From Alphaproteobacteria bacterium MarineAlpha10_Bin2 (GTDB lineage Bacteria; Pseudomonadota; Alphaproteobacteria; UBA828), in contig PTKB01000065.1 of NCBI GenBank assembly GCA_002937555.1, positions 1-10,846 on the forward strand: 10,846 bases of DNA, read 5' to 3'. Positions within the stretch are counted from its first letter, which is position 1, and every line of letters starts with the position of its first letter. Below, one piece after another: positions 1 through 7,081 of this stretch. Below the pieces are notes generated by a model. The model saw only the letters and a list, made by a program, of their open reading frames with translations, was not told where the DNA came from and made no database searches. A program made the position numbers and the translations under genes.

Positions 1-908
1 AGGGCGCGGGTCATGTTGACGACGGCCCCTTTGGTGATGCAATAGGGCGCAAGGTCCGGGCAGCCCACGTATCCGAAGACGGAGGACAGGTTCACAATGC
101 TTCCCCCGCCCCGCCGCAACATCTGAGGGAGAACCTTCTGGGTCAGGAAAAAGTAACCGGCGACGTTGACCTCCAGACTCCGCCGGAATTCCTCCGGCGC
201 CACCTCGGAAAAGGGTTTGTACACCCGGTGGACCATATTGTTGACCAGGATGTCGATCCCGCCGAAGGTCTCGACCGTTCTTTGAACGGCCTCGTCCATG
301 ACCGCGAGGTCGGCGGCGTCGCCTGAAACGGAGAGAACGCCGGCCCCGCTCTTGCGACATTCGGCTTCTATCCGGCGGAGGCCGTCCTCATCGAGGTCCA
401 TCAGGGCCTGCTTGTCGGCGCTGGCGTTGTAACGTTCGATGGCCTTGCGCAATTTGACCGTCTCCTTGCACTGATTGCCGCATATATCCTTGAGGATCGT
501 AAGCTGCGCATTGGCCATTTCAGCATCGCCGACCAAAAGATAGGTTTCGCCGAGATATTCATGCGCGCCGCGATGCCTGGGTTCGAGGTCAAGCGCCCTG
601 GCGTAAGCGTCGAACGCCGGGTCAGCATCGCCCATGCGGCGATAGGAATAACCCATCAGATTGTAAGCCTCGGCATTTTTGGCGTCGTCGGACACCGCTT
701 TCTTGAAATAGGAGACCGCCTCCTGCCAATCACCATTGCGGAAGGATTGCTGGCCGCGATCGAAATTTTTGGTATTGCTGGCGGATGAGCTCGAATCGTT
801 GTTGTTGGTGCTCGCCGCCTGGACGTCCGCGCTCGACAACATGGCCGAGCCGGCGGCCATTACCGCGATAACAAAGCTTGCCGCAAGTTTTTTTCGAATT
901 TTGCTCAT
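1..908 (-). CDS. Fused reading frame: secreted TPR protein joined to an N-terminally truncated SDR oxidoreductase (partial)
   Basis: One stop-free frame starts at the ATG at 906-908 and leaves the window at base 3 (302 codons visible). The start has an AGGAG about 7 nt upstream. Residues 1-32 form a signal peptide (basic MSKIRKK, hydrophobic core, likely cleavage after VQA). A Ser/Asn-rich linker (33-47) is followed by about three TPR repeats (about 48-140) and a Cys pair, CGNQC (143-147), as in small periplasmic alphaproteobacterial TPR proteins, which usually stop soon after. Here the frame continues from about residue 163 into an SDR: LMDLDEDGL (end of the second beta strand), GGIDILVNN (216-224), NLSS (273-276) and catalytic YCITK (Tyr289, Lys293). 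The TGxxxGIG cofactor loop and roughly the first 35 SDR residues are absent, and the usual NNAG reads NNMV. An exported SDR without its NAD(P) loop should not be active (inference). The SDR part favours CGG and GAG codons more than the window's other genes. It may be a gene fusion by deletion or an assembly chimera. Confidence 0.8.
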   Translation of the reverse strand, partial: MSKIRKKLAASFVIAVMAAGSAMLSSADVQAASTNNNDSSSSASNTKNFDRGQQSFRNGDWQEAVSYFKKAVSDDAKNAEAYNLMGYSYRRMGDADPAFDAYARALDLEPRHRGAHEYLGETYLLVGDAEMANAQLTILKDICGNQCKETVKLRKAIERYNASADKQALMDLDEDGLRRIEAECRKSGAGVLSVSGDAADLAVMDEAVQRTVETFGGIDILVNNMVHRVYKPFSEVAPEEFRRSLEVNVAGYFFLTQKVLPQMLRRGGGSIVNLSSVFGYVGCPDLAPYCITKGAVVNMTRA

Positions 909-1060
909 GTCCTATCTCCTGTCCCTACCGTTTTACACCGCGCCAATTTTACACATACGCGGAAGAATGGATGTGGCAGCCTAACATTTGGTCAGTTATA
1001 TCCCGAGGACCATGGGAATAACGAAAAAAAATCGAAAAATTGAGGCCCGCGGTAGGTTTC

Positions 1061-2524
1061 TTAATTGGATTGCTGGTAGTTAGGCGGCTCGCGGGTAATC
1101 GCCACGTCATGCACATGGCTTTCGCGGAGGCCCGCAGATGACACCCGCAAAAACTTGCAATTGCTACGCATTTCGGCGATTGAGCGGTTGCCTGTATAGC
1201 CCATCGCCGCGCGCAAGCCGCCGACAAGCTGGTGCACCACGCCGCCCACCGGCCCCTTGAATGGCACTCGTCCCTCGACCCCTTCAGGCACGAGTTTCAA
1301 GTCATCCGAGATTTCCTGCTGGAAATAGCGGTCAGCCGAGCCCCGCGCCATGGCGCCGAGCGATCCCATGCCGCGATAGGATTTGTAGGAACGCCCCTGA
1401 TAGAGAAACACCTCTCCCGGGCTTTCCTCGGTACCGGCGAAGAGCGAGCCGATCATGGCGCAACTGGCGCCTGCGCCGATCGACTTGGCGAGATCGCCGG
1501 AAAACTTGATACCGCCGTCGGCAACAACGGGAATATTCTGTTCGGAAGCCGCCTCGATGCAATCGATCAATGCGGTCAACTGCGGCACGCCGACGCCCGC
1601 GACCATGCGCGTGGTGCAGATCGAGCCCGGCCCGATGCCGACCTTGACCGCATCCACGCCGGTATCTATCAACGCCTTGGCACCATCCGCCGTCGCTACA
1701 TTGCCAGCCAGCACCTGGGCTTCGTTGCTCAACTTCTTAATCGCCCGCACGGCGCCGAGTACACCTTCGCTATGGCCGTGCGCGGTATCGACAACCACCA
1801 CATCGACGCCGGCCTCCAACAGCGCTTCGGCGCGCCTGAGGCCATCATCGCCAACGCCCGTAGCGGCAGCGACGCGCAGGCGTCCCTTTTCATCCTTGGT
1901 CGCGTCGGGAAAATCGTCGGAGCGCTGGATGTCGCGCACTGTGATCATGCCCACGCAGCGATAGGATTCATCCACCACCAGGAGTTTTTCGATGCGGTGG
2001 CGGTGAAGGAGCCGCTTGGCTTCTTCCGGATCGACACCCTCGCGCACAGTGACCAGATTGTCCTTGGTCATCAACTCGCGTACCGGCTGGCTGGAATCGC
2101 TGGCGAAGCGCACATCGCGGTTGGTGAGAATGCCGACCAAGCGGCCATCACCTTCCTCGACCACCGGAATGCCCGAGATACCGTGCCGCTCCTTCAACGC
2201 CAGGGCATCGGCCAGCGGGCGCTCGGGCGAGATGGTCAGCGGGTTGACGACCATGCCGGCTTCGAATTTCTTGACCCGGCGCACTTCATCGGCCTGGGCG
2301 GCGATATCCATATTCTTGTGCACCACACCGATACCGCCGGCCTGGGCGATGGCGATGGCAAGGCGGCTTTCCGTCACCGTATCCATGGCGGCGGAGAGGA
2401 TCGGTATGCCGAGTTCGATGCTGGCGGTCAGGCGGGTCCGGAGATCGGCTTGCCCAGGCAGGACTTTCGACGCGGCGGGTTCAATCGAAACATCATCGAA
2501 AGTCAGCGCTTCCCGGATTTGCAT
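1061..2524 (-). CDS. guaB: Inosine-5'-monophosphate dehydrogenase
   Basis: Oxidises IMP to XMP with NAD+, the committed step of GMP synthesis; a cytosolic tetramer. The protein of 487 aa has the usual bacterial length. Seen: N-terminal barrel start LTFDDV (7-12) and SAAMDTV (44-50); two CBS domains at about 92-205 (NRDV 135-138, VRDI 196-199); then the second barrel half with DTAHGH (246-251), the catalytic loop GPGSICTTR (298-306, nucleophile Cys303), DGGIKFSGD (337-345), GSLFAG (359-364), the flap SYRGMGS (382-388) and EGVEGRVP (414-421). All key residues are intact. I chose the ATG at 2522-2524 because GGAG lies 5 nt upstream; a GTG 12 nt earlier (2536) falls in that ribosome-binding region. 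A promoter lies just upstream. rlmE and ppx are upstream on the same strand, a linkage often seen in alphaproteobacteria. (p)ppGpp and purine nucleotides act on IMPDH in other bacteria, with the CBS domains as the purine-binding site; this is family knowledge only. Confidence 0.98.
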   Translation of the reverse strand: MQIREALTFDDVSIEPAASKVLPGQADLRTRLTASIELGIPILSAAMDTVTESRLAIAIAQAGGIGVVHKNMDIAAQADEVRRVKKFEAGMVVNPLTISPERPLADALALKERHGISGIPVVEEGDGRLVGILTNRDVRFASDSSQPVRELMTKDNLVTVREGVDPEEAKRLLHRHRIEKLLVVDESYRCVGMITVRDIQRSDDFPDATKDEKGRLRVAAATGVGDDGLRRAEALLEAGVDVVVVDTAHGHSEGVLGAVRAIKKLSNEAQVLAGNVATADGAKALIDTGVDAVKVGIGPGSICTTRMVAGVGVPQLTALIDCIEAASEQNIPVVADGGIKFSGDLAKSIGAGASCAMIGSLFAGTEESPGEVFLYQGRSYKSYRGMGSLGAMARGSADRYFQQEISDDLKLVPEGVEGRVPFKGPVGGVVHQLVGGLRAAMGYTGNRSIAEMRSNCKFLRVSSAGLRESHVHDVAITREPPNYQQSN

Positions 2525-2528
2525 GCTT

Positions 2529-2534
2529 TCTCCC
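2529..2534 (-). promoter_or_regulatory. guaB ribosome-binding site
   Basis: On the minus strand the sequence reads GGGAGA followed by AAGC and ATG. This favours the ATG at 2524 over the GTG at 2536 as the guaB start. Confidence 0.7.
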
Positions 2535-2552
2535 ACTTAAAAATTGGAGCGC

Positions 2553-2580
2553 AATATACACCAAAGTTCCGCGCCGCCAA
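2553..2580 (-). promoter_or_regulatory. Candidate sigma-70-type promoter of guaB
   Basis: Minus strand: -35 TTGGCG (2580-2575), 16-nt spacer, -10 TATATT (2558-2553). Transcription would begin near 2546, giving a leader of about 20 nt before the guaB ATG. It lies wholly in the 74-nt gap between rlmE and guaB, so guaB can be expressed apart from ppx-rlmE. Sequence match only. Confidence 0.55.
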
Positions 2581-2598
2581 GTTCGATCCACCTGATGC

Positions 2599-3282
2599 TC
2601 ACGGAGCGCCGCGAAATCCCTGCGCCACGACGTACACTTCCGCCGAATCAGCGCGGCTGGCAGGCGGCTTGGCATGGCGCACCTTAGCGAAACCGCGTTT
2701 CAGACGCTCGAGCAATTGGCGCTCAGTGCCGCCTTTCAGAACTTTGGCGACGAAGGCGCCGTCTGCGGCCAGAATAACCTCGGCGATATCGAGCGCCGCC
2801 GCACAGAGCGCCATGACACGGATATGATCGGTGCCGGCATGGCCTGTCGAAGGCGCCGCCATATCGCTCAACACGAGATCCGCCTGTCCGCCCAGCGCCG
2901 CTTGCATGGCAGGCAGCGACTCCATATCGAGCGCATCCAATTGCAGTTCGCTCACTCCCGCCAGCGGTTCCAGTTCCGCCACGTCGACGGCGACGACGAC
3001 GGCGCCGGGCGCGAGACGCTCAAGCGCCACTTGCGACCATCCACCCGGCGCGGCGCCCAAATCCAACACCCGCTTGGCGCCCTTGAACAGGCCGAAACGC
3101 GCATCCAGTTCAATCAGCTTGAACGCCGCGCGCGAACGATACCCAGCATCCTGCGCCGCCTGCACATAGGGATCGTTAAGTTGGCGCTGCAGCCAGCGTG
3201 TCGAAGACGGTTTGCGGCCGCGCGCCGTCTTAACCCGGACCGAGGCGCCGCGGCGCGAACCGGAAGGCGCACGCCGGCTCAT
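2599..3282 (-). CDS. rlmE: 23S rRNA (uridine-2'-O-)-methyltransferase RlmE (FtsJ/RrmJ)
   Basis: Methylates the 2'-OH of U2552 (E. coli numbering) in the A-loop of 23S rRNA using S-adenosylmethionine, a late step of 50S assembly. The protein of 227 aa has a basic N-terminal tail (about 1-27, rich in Arg/Lys) suited to RNA contact, then the FtsJ Rossmann fold: SRAAFKL (50-56), SAM motif LDLGAAPGGWSQ (73-84), LSDMAAP (138-144), AKVLKGG (179-185) and SAEVYVVA (213-220). The K-D-K-E catalytic set is complete: Lys55, Asp140, Lys183, Glu215. The ATG at 3280-3282 overlaps the TGA of the upstream ppx gene as ATGA, so the two are probably translationally coupled. An in-frame extension upstream inside ppx is not needed, because RlmE proteins typically begin with a short basic tail like this one. 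Confidence 0.96.
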   Translation of the reverse strand: MSRRAPSGSRRGASVRVKTARGRKPSSTRWLQRQLNDPYVQAAQDAGYRSRAAFKLIELDARFGLFKGAKRVLDLGAAPGGWSQVALERLAPGAVVVAVDVAELEPLAGVSELQLDALDMESLPAMQAALGGQADLVLSDMAAPSTGHAGTDHIRVMALCAAALDIAEVILAADGAFVAKVLKGGTERQLLERLKRGFAKVRHAKPPASRADSAEVYVVAQGFRGAP

Positions 3283-4325
3283 ACCGGCAGATCGTCGGCC
3301 CGCATCATTCCGAGCAGCATGCCTTCGCGCAGGCCGCGATCGGCGACGTGCACCGTCTCCGCCGGGCAAGCGCGCAGAATCGCCTCCAGAATGGCACAGC
3401 CCGCCACGACGACGTCGCCGCGGCCAACGCCAATGCAGGGCTCGGCCGCGCGCTCGTGGAAATCCATCGCCAACAGGCGGTCAACTTGGAAGCGAATATC
3501 TTCAAGGCTGAGGCGAAAGCCATCGACCTGCGCTCGATCGTAGCGCGGCAGGCCAAGGTGAAGACCGGCAATCGTCGTGACCGTACCCGACGTGCCGAGC
3601 AATTGCAGCGAACCATTAGCGAGCGGATCGCCGACGCCCAGGGCGGCAACGAACGGCGAGACCAGCAATTCCGCTTCCGCCACCATCACGGAATAAGTCT
3701 CTGCCGCGATGCGGTCGCCACCATGGCGCTCGGCCAAGCTGACCACACCGCAGGGGAGCGATGTCCAATCGGCCAGTTCCGGTGGCGCGCCCGCGGTTAG
3801 GCGAACCCAAATCAATTCTGTGCTGCAGCCGCCGATGTCGAATAACAGCGCATGCGATGCCTTCTCTTCCAACAATGGGGAGCAACTGACAAGCGCCAGG
3901 TCCACCTCTTCGCGTCCATTAATGATTTCCAAATCCAGCCCGGCTTCAGCCGAAGCACGGGCGAGAAATTCGTCACAGTTTCCGGCTAAGCGGCAGGCTT
4001 CGGTGGCGACGCCGCGAAAGCGCGTCGCGCCGCGCCGCCGCAACTTTCCGGCGCAGACCTCAAGCGCCGCCAACGTGCGCGCCATCGCCTCGTCCGATAG
4101 AAGGCCGGTCTCGGCCACGCCTTCGCCGAGACGCACGATGCGGGAAAAGGCATCTATCACACGAAATCCCGCCGGCTCGGGCTTGGCCACCAGGAGGCGG
4201 CAATTGTTGCTGCCGAGATCGAGGGCGCCGTAAACCGCACGGCCCGGCGAGCGCTGCTTGCGCTCCATACCATGCCCGCCCGGAAGCTTTGCAGATGGAT
4301 CACGCGGCGCGGTGTCGAGCGTCAA
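3279..4325 (-). CDS. ppx: Ppx/GppA family exopolyphosphatase / pppGpp phosphatase
   Basis: Sugar kinase/actin-fold phosphatase that removes terminal phosphate from polyphosphate and/or converts pppGpp to ppGpp; sequence alone does not fix the substrate. Seen: YGALDLGSNNCRLLV (32-46, phosphate loop 1), RIVRLGEGV (62-70), GVATEACRLA (105-114, with the conserved Glu109), INGREEV (135-141), FDIGGCSTEL (162-171, loop 2), LPCGVVSL (190-197), GTSGTVTT (244-251) and VADRGLREGMLLG (327-339). At 348 aa it is the short form without the C-terminal HD-like domain of E. coli Ppx/GppA. The start is a TTG at 4323-4325 with a consensus AGGAGG 5 nt upstream; the next ATG (4268, Met20) has no comparable site. 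It is first gene of a pair with rlmE (ATGA overlap). ppx versus gppA naming is uncertain. Confidence 0.93.
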   Translation of the reverse strand: MTLDTAPRDPSAKLPGGHGMERKQRSPGRAVYGALDLGSNNCRLLVAKPEPAGFRVIDAFSRIVRLGEGVAETGLLSDEAMARTLAALEVCAGKLRRRGATRFRGVATEACRLAGNCDEFLARASAEAGLDLEIINGREEVDLALVSCSPLLEEKASHALLFDIGGCSTELIWVRLTAGAPPELADWTSLPCGVVSLAERHGGDRIAAETYSVMVAEAELLVSPFVAALGVGDPLANGSLQLLGTSGTVTTIAGLHLGLPRYDRAQVDGFRLSLEDIRFQVDRLLAMDFHERAAEPCIGVGRGDVVVAGCAILEAILRACPAETVHVADRGLREGMLLGMMRADDLPV

Positions 4326-4330
4326 TTCGC

Positions 4331-4336
4331 CCTCCT
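4331..4336 (-). promoter_or_regulatory. Consensus ribosome-binding site fixing a TTG start for ppx
   Basis: The minus strand reads AGGAGG, five spacer bases, then TTG. A full consensus site at ideal distance from a weak start codon is strong evidence that TTG at 4325 is the real start. Confidence 0.8.
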
Positions 4337-4403
4337 TTGGTATGGGCCAGCAGCATGCCGCTCAGCCACCCGCGCCGAAATATTCCGGTCAGGGTTAATA
4401 AAT

Positions 4404-4433
4404 GTATTACACCCAGCGCGGTAATTTTGGCAA
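4404..4433 (-). promoter_or_regulatory. Candidate promoter of the ppx-rlmE pair
   Basis: Minus strand: -35 TTGCCA (4433-4428), 18-nt spacer, -10 TAATAC (4409-4404). Transcription would start near 4397, giving a leader of about 70 nt before the TTG. It lies in the 173-nt gap shared with the divergent tRNA gene. Sequence match only. Confidence 0.4.
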
Positions 4434-4449
4434 TGCGCGCGGTCTCCGG

Positions 4450-4477
4450 TTGACAACGCGCCCTCAGAGCCTAATTT
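4450..4477 (+). promoter_or_regulatory. Candidate promoter of the tRNA-Gln gene
   Basis: Plus strand: consensus -35 TTGACA (4450-4455), 16-nt spacer, -10 TAATTT (4472-4477). The predicted start near 4484 leaves a 5' leader of about 15 nt before the mature tRNA at 4499. Confidence 0.55.
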
Positions 4478-4498
4478 TGGCCCGTACCCTACGCTTGC

Positions 4499-4572
4499 TG
4501 GGGGATCGTATAATGGTAGTACAGCGGACTCTGACTCCGTCAGTCGAGGTTCGAATCCTCGTCCCCCAGCCA
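4499..4572 (+). tRNA. tRNA-Gln, anticodon CUG (reads CAG)
   Basis: The cloverleaf was folded by eye. Acceptor TGGGGGA (4499-4505) pairs with TCCCCCA (4562-4568), all seven pairs Watson-Crick. D arm 4508-4522 has a GTA/TAC stem and GG in the loop. Anticodon stem GCGGA/TCCGT closes with one G-T pair; loop CTCTGAC (4529-4535) holds anticodon CTG at 4531-4533. T arm is CGAGG-TTCGAAT-CCTCG (4545-4561). Discriminator G is followed by a genome-encoded CCA (4570-4572). The U1-A72 acceptor pair is typical of bacterial tRNA-Gln. It is the only RNA gene seen, transcribed opposite to the flanking protein genes. Confidence 0.97.
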
Positions 4573-4634
4573 TTTCAACCCATTCAAATCGTTACATTTT
4601 CCAGCTAGCGATCCCGCGCGACCCGGACAGCGGG

Positions 4635-6029
4635 TTATAATTCGCTGCGGAAATCCTCGAACTTACCGCCGGCGCTGCGCGGTATATCCTCATGAAAGCT
4701 GAATTCCAGCTCGAATGGATGGCCAAGCTGGTCGAGGATCATTTGCCGTAGATTGTGCGCTTCGCTTTCGTTCAAGCCACCAGGCGCCACCAGCTTTACC
4801 TCCAACTTTTCGCGGCTTTTCTGAATGATTTGATACTGCCGGACATCCGCCACTTCACGGAAATGCGGGCCGCCAAAATCGGGCCGGATACGCGAACCGT
4901 CGGCCAAAGTCAGCATGCCGCGCGCCCGGCCCATGATATTCTTGAGGACCGGAAGACCGCGCCCGCACGGACAGGGCTCACCGACTTCCGCGAAATCACC
5001 GATATCGTAGCGTATCAGCGGCATGACGAAATTATGCAGATCGCTCAGCACCACGCGGCCCGATTCTCCCGGCGCGCATGGATTGCCGTCGCCATCGAGT
5101 ATTTCGACGATCAAATTCTCTGACTGCACATGGTAATGCGCGTGATCGGGACATTGCAGTGCGATGTACCCAGCTTCCTGGCAGGTATACATATCGTCAA
5201 TGCCGAAGCCCCACACTTCCTGGCAAAGATTCCGCACGCGGGGGTGCAGGACTTCGGAAAGAGTCTGCACCTGGCTGAGTGTCGGCAGACCCACCTGCTG
5301 GGCGCGGCAGTAAAGCAACAACGCCTCCAGATTGGACGGATAGGTGACGAGATAATTGGCTTCCTGGCGGGCCAGCCATTCCACTTGTTTATCGACCGGT
5401 GTGAAGATGTCGAGCATCGCGCAGGCACCGGTGGCAAGAAACGGTTGGATCGATTTCAGCCAATAATCCAACAGCATGCCGTCGGGATATCGTGACTGTC
5501 TTTTTTCGTCGAATCGGATGGCTGCGACCTTGGCGCTCAAATCGACGCGCCGCCAAAGAAAATCGCGCAGCGTAATGACGTTCCAGAATATTGCCGCCAC
5601 CGCGCTGGACATCACCGTCACCGGCTTGCCGCTCGAGCCCGACGTGCTCACTTTTTGGGTCGCGCCGTGACTCTTCGGTAAGCGTTCGCTCAACAGCGCC
5701 CGGCCTTGGCCCTCCTGAATATCTTCACGCCGCAGCAGCGGCAATTGCCGCCAAGTCTCAGCATCTAGCGGGGCGCCGCCTTGCCAGGCAAAATCCTCCA
5801 AGCGCTCGCGGTAATAGGGCACGCTGTCACGGGCATGGCGCAGTAATTCCGCGGCTTGGCGGTACTGCTGGGCATGGAGTTTTTCGGGCGTCCACCATTG
5901 GCTTTGCTCAAGCTGGAACAACAAGGCAAAAATGATGTTGCCGCTGCGCTCAGGGATGGCGGGCCAGGCAAGCCCGGCCATCGCCGAAACCGGCGGCGGA
6001 ATTTCGACGCGGGAGGTGCCGACTGTCAA
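4635..6029 (-). CDS. PaaK/CapK-family adenylate-forming ligase (phenylacetate-CoA ligase-like)
   Basis: Activates a carboxylic acid as acyl-AMP, normally with transfer to CoA; the acid here is unknown. Seen in 464 aa: LRHARDSVPYYRERL (63-77), typical of the family N-terminus; P-loop STSGSSGKP (128-136); YTCQEAG (281-287); MPLIRYDIGDFAEVGE (336-351) with the ribose-binding Asp; CPCGRGLPVL (353-362), the Cys-containing turn of PaaK proteins; MGRARGMLTLADG (366-378); and C-terminal SAGGKF (452-457) with the expected catalytic Lys456. The start is uncertain: TTG at 6029 lies 15 nt after the stop of the upstream oxidoreductase, while the first ATG is Met17 (5981). Neither has a clear ribosome-binding site; the IPPPV stretch before Met17 looks like protein, so I kept TTG. 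Likely co-transcribed with the upstream LLM oxidoreductase. A role in aromatic acid or polysaccharide metabolism would be a guess. Confidence 0.85.
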   Translation of the reverse strand: MTVGTSRVEIPPPVSAMAGLAWPAIPERSGNIIFALLFQLEQSQWWTPEKLHAQQYRQAAELLRHARDSVPYYRERLEDFAWQGGAPLDAETWRQLPLLRREDIQEGQGRALLSERLPKSHGATQKVSTSGSSGKPVTVMSSAVAAIFWNVITLRDFLWRRVDLSAKVAAIRFDEKRQSRYPDGMLLDYWLKSIQPFLATGACAMLDIFTPVDKQVEWLARQEANYLVTYPSNLEALLLYCRAQQVGLPTLSQVQTLSEVLHPRVRNLCQEVWGFGIDDMYTCQEAGYIALQCPDHAHYHVQSENLIVEILDGDGNPCAPGESGRVVLSDLHNFVMPLIRYDIGDFAEVGEPCPCGRGLPVLKNIMGRARGMLTLADGSRIRPDFGGPHFREVADVRQYQIIQKSREKLEVKLVAPGGLNESEAHNLRQMILDQLGHPFELEFSFHEDIPRSAGGKFEDFRSEL

Positions 6030-6044
6030 AGCGCCACGTGTAGC

Positions 6045-7004
6045 TCAGGCCTTGGCATTCGGCATCACCTCGGCGGCAAAGCGTTCCATGGCATCGAGCG
6101 ATTGCGACAGCGACGGCCGAAGAAAATTAAAAACCATGCTTCGGACACCGATTTCCGCCATCTTGGCGATATCCTCCGCGGTTTGCTCCGAACTGCCGAG
6201 CAGGATATGCCGGCTGCCGTCATCCACCGTGACGGGGTCATCCTCGCGGTACCACACCGCCCAAAAAGACAGCTCGACAGATTCCGGGTCGCGCCCCGCC
6301 TCGGCCGTCAGTTCGCGCAATTTTTGCGCCCGCGCGGCGAAGCGCGGCACGGTATTGAGCGGATGTTTCGGACTGATGCCGACGGGATACCAGCCGTCCC
6401 CAAGGCGCGCGGTGCGGCGTAGCGCCGCCATGCTATCGCCGCCGATCCAGATCGGCGGATGCGGTTTCTGCACCGGTTGCGGGCGGAAATAGATATCCGA
6501 AATATTGACATATTCGCCGGCAAAACTGGGCTCGTCACTCGTCCACATGGCGCGGAACGCGGCGATATATTCGTCCGTCACTTTGCCACGCTGGGCGAAA
6601 GGCGGCGCCGAAACGGCCTCGAATTCCTCCTCCATCCAGCCGGTGCCGCAACCGGCGATCACGCGGCCGCCGGACATGACATCGATGGTGGCAAATATTT
6701 TCGCCGTCAGAACCGGTTCGCGATAGGGCAGCACCAGCACCGAGGTGAGCAGACGTGCCTTTTGCGTCATCGTGGCGAGCGATGCCATCAGCGCGAGCGG
6801 CTCAAGCGCCTCGCCGCTGTCGAAAGCGTCGGTTTCGCCGGTATTGGTATAGGGGTACACGGGGCGGAACTTGCGCGGAATGACAATATGATCGGCAATC
6901 GCGAATATCGTGAAACCCAACGCCTCGCCGCGATCGACAAGCTGCTTGATCGCCCCGGGCGTGGCCATGGGGCCGGCATTGGGAATATTGAAACCGAATT
7001 CCAT
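6045..7004 (-). CDS. LLM-class (luciferase-like) flavin/F420-dependent oxidoreductase
   Basis: TIM-barrel oxidoreductase of the bacterial luciferase superfamily, using FMN or coenzyme F420; substrate unknown. Seen in 319 aa: MEFGFNIPNAGP start, GEALGFTIFAIADH (26-39), TQKARLLTSVLVLPYREPV (80-98), ATIDVMSGGRVIAGCGTGW (105-123) followed by EEEFEA, which is the hallmark of this subfamily, FAQRG (136-140), and PPIWIGGDSMAALRRTARLGDGW (183-205). The start at 7002-7004 has AGGAG 9 nt upstream; an alternative ATG at 7028 adds eight residues but has only a weak site. The subfamily is often labelled 'F420-dependent', but F420 use is not demonstrated and no F420 biosynthesis gene is in view. It probably forms a two-gene operon with the PaaK-like ligase, and is divergent from the sugar kinase with a gap of 77 nt. 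Confidence 0.9.
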   Translation of the reverse strand: MEFGFNIPNAGPMATPGAIKQLVDRGEALGFTIFAIADHIVIPRKFRPVYPYTNTGETDAFDSGEALEPLALMASLATMTQKARLLTSVLVLPYREPVLTAKIFATIDVMSGGRVIAGCGTGWMEEEFEAVSAPPFAQRGKVTDEYIAAFRAMWTSDEPSFAGEYVNISDIYFRPQPVQKPHPPIWIGGDSMAALRRTARLGDGWYPVGISPKHPLNTVPRFAARAQKLRELTAEAGRDPESVELSFWAVWYREDDPVTVDDGSRHILLGSSEQTAEDIAKMAEIGVRSMVFNFLRPSLSQSLDAMERFAAEVMPNAKA

Positions 7005-7013
7005 GATCTGGTT

Positions 7014-7018
7014 CTCCT
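7014..7018 (-). promoter_or_regulatory. Ribosome-binding site deciding the LLM oxidoreductase start
   Basis: The minus strand reads AAGGAGAA, with AGGAG 9 nt before the ATG at 7004. It lies inside the eight-codon extension that would follow from using the ATG at 7028, so it favours the shorter protein. Confidence 0.6.
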
Positions 7019-7081
7019 TCGCGTTCATGGCGCCTCTTTGGTTATAAACGAGAATGGATTCATCACCACAGGAATCGGCGT

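Noticed and set aside
1020..1060. T-rich minus-strand sequence after guaB as an intrinsic terminator
   Set aside because: The T runs are present, but the GC segment before them (CCGCGGGCC) does not form a stem with a loop; only a self-palindromic CCGCGG is seen.
909..1060. Promoter for the TPR-SDR gene
   Set aside because: AT-rich hexamers such as TATAAC and TAAAAT occur on the minus strand, but no -35 partner at 16-18 nt is convincing.
1232..2827. Long plus-strand open frame (531 codons) opposite guaB and rlmE
   Set aside because: It is antisense to two clear genes, its product is His/Arg-rich with no family motif, and it has no ribosome-binding site. High GC gives long antisense frames.
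4612..4634. CCCGC...GCGGG inverted repeat between the tRNA and the ligase stop as a terminator
   Set aside because: Only five pairs with a 12-nt loop, and no T run follows on either strand.
4499..4700. tRNA-Gln as an integration site for the accessory genes to its right
   Set aside because: I found no second copy of the tRNA 3' end in the window, and no integrase or other mobility gene. The genes beyond look like ordinary metabolic genes.
7005..7081. Promoters in the gap between the LLM oxidoreductase and the sugar kinase
   Set aside because: TATAAA (plus, 7043-7048) and the overlapping TATAAC (minus) could be -10 boxes, but neither has a recognisable -35 at proper spacing.
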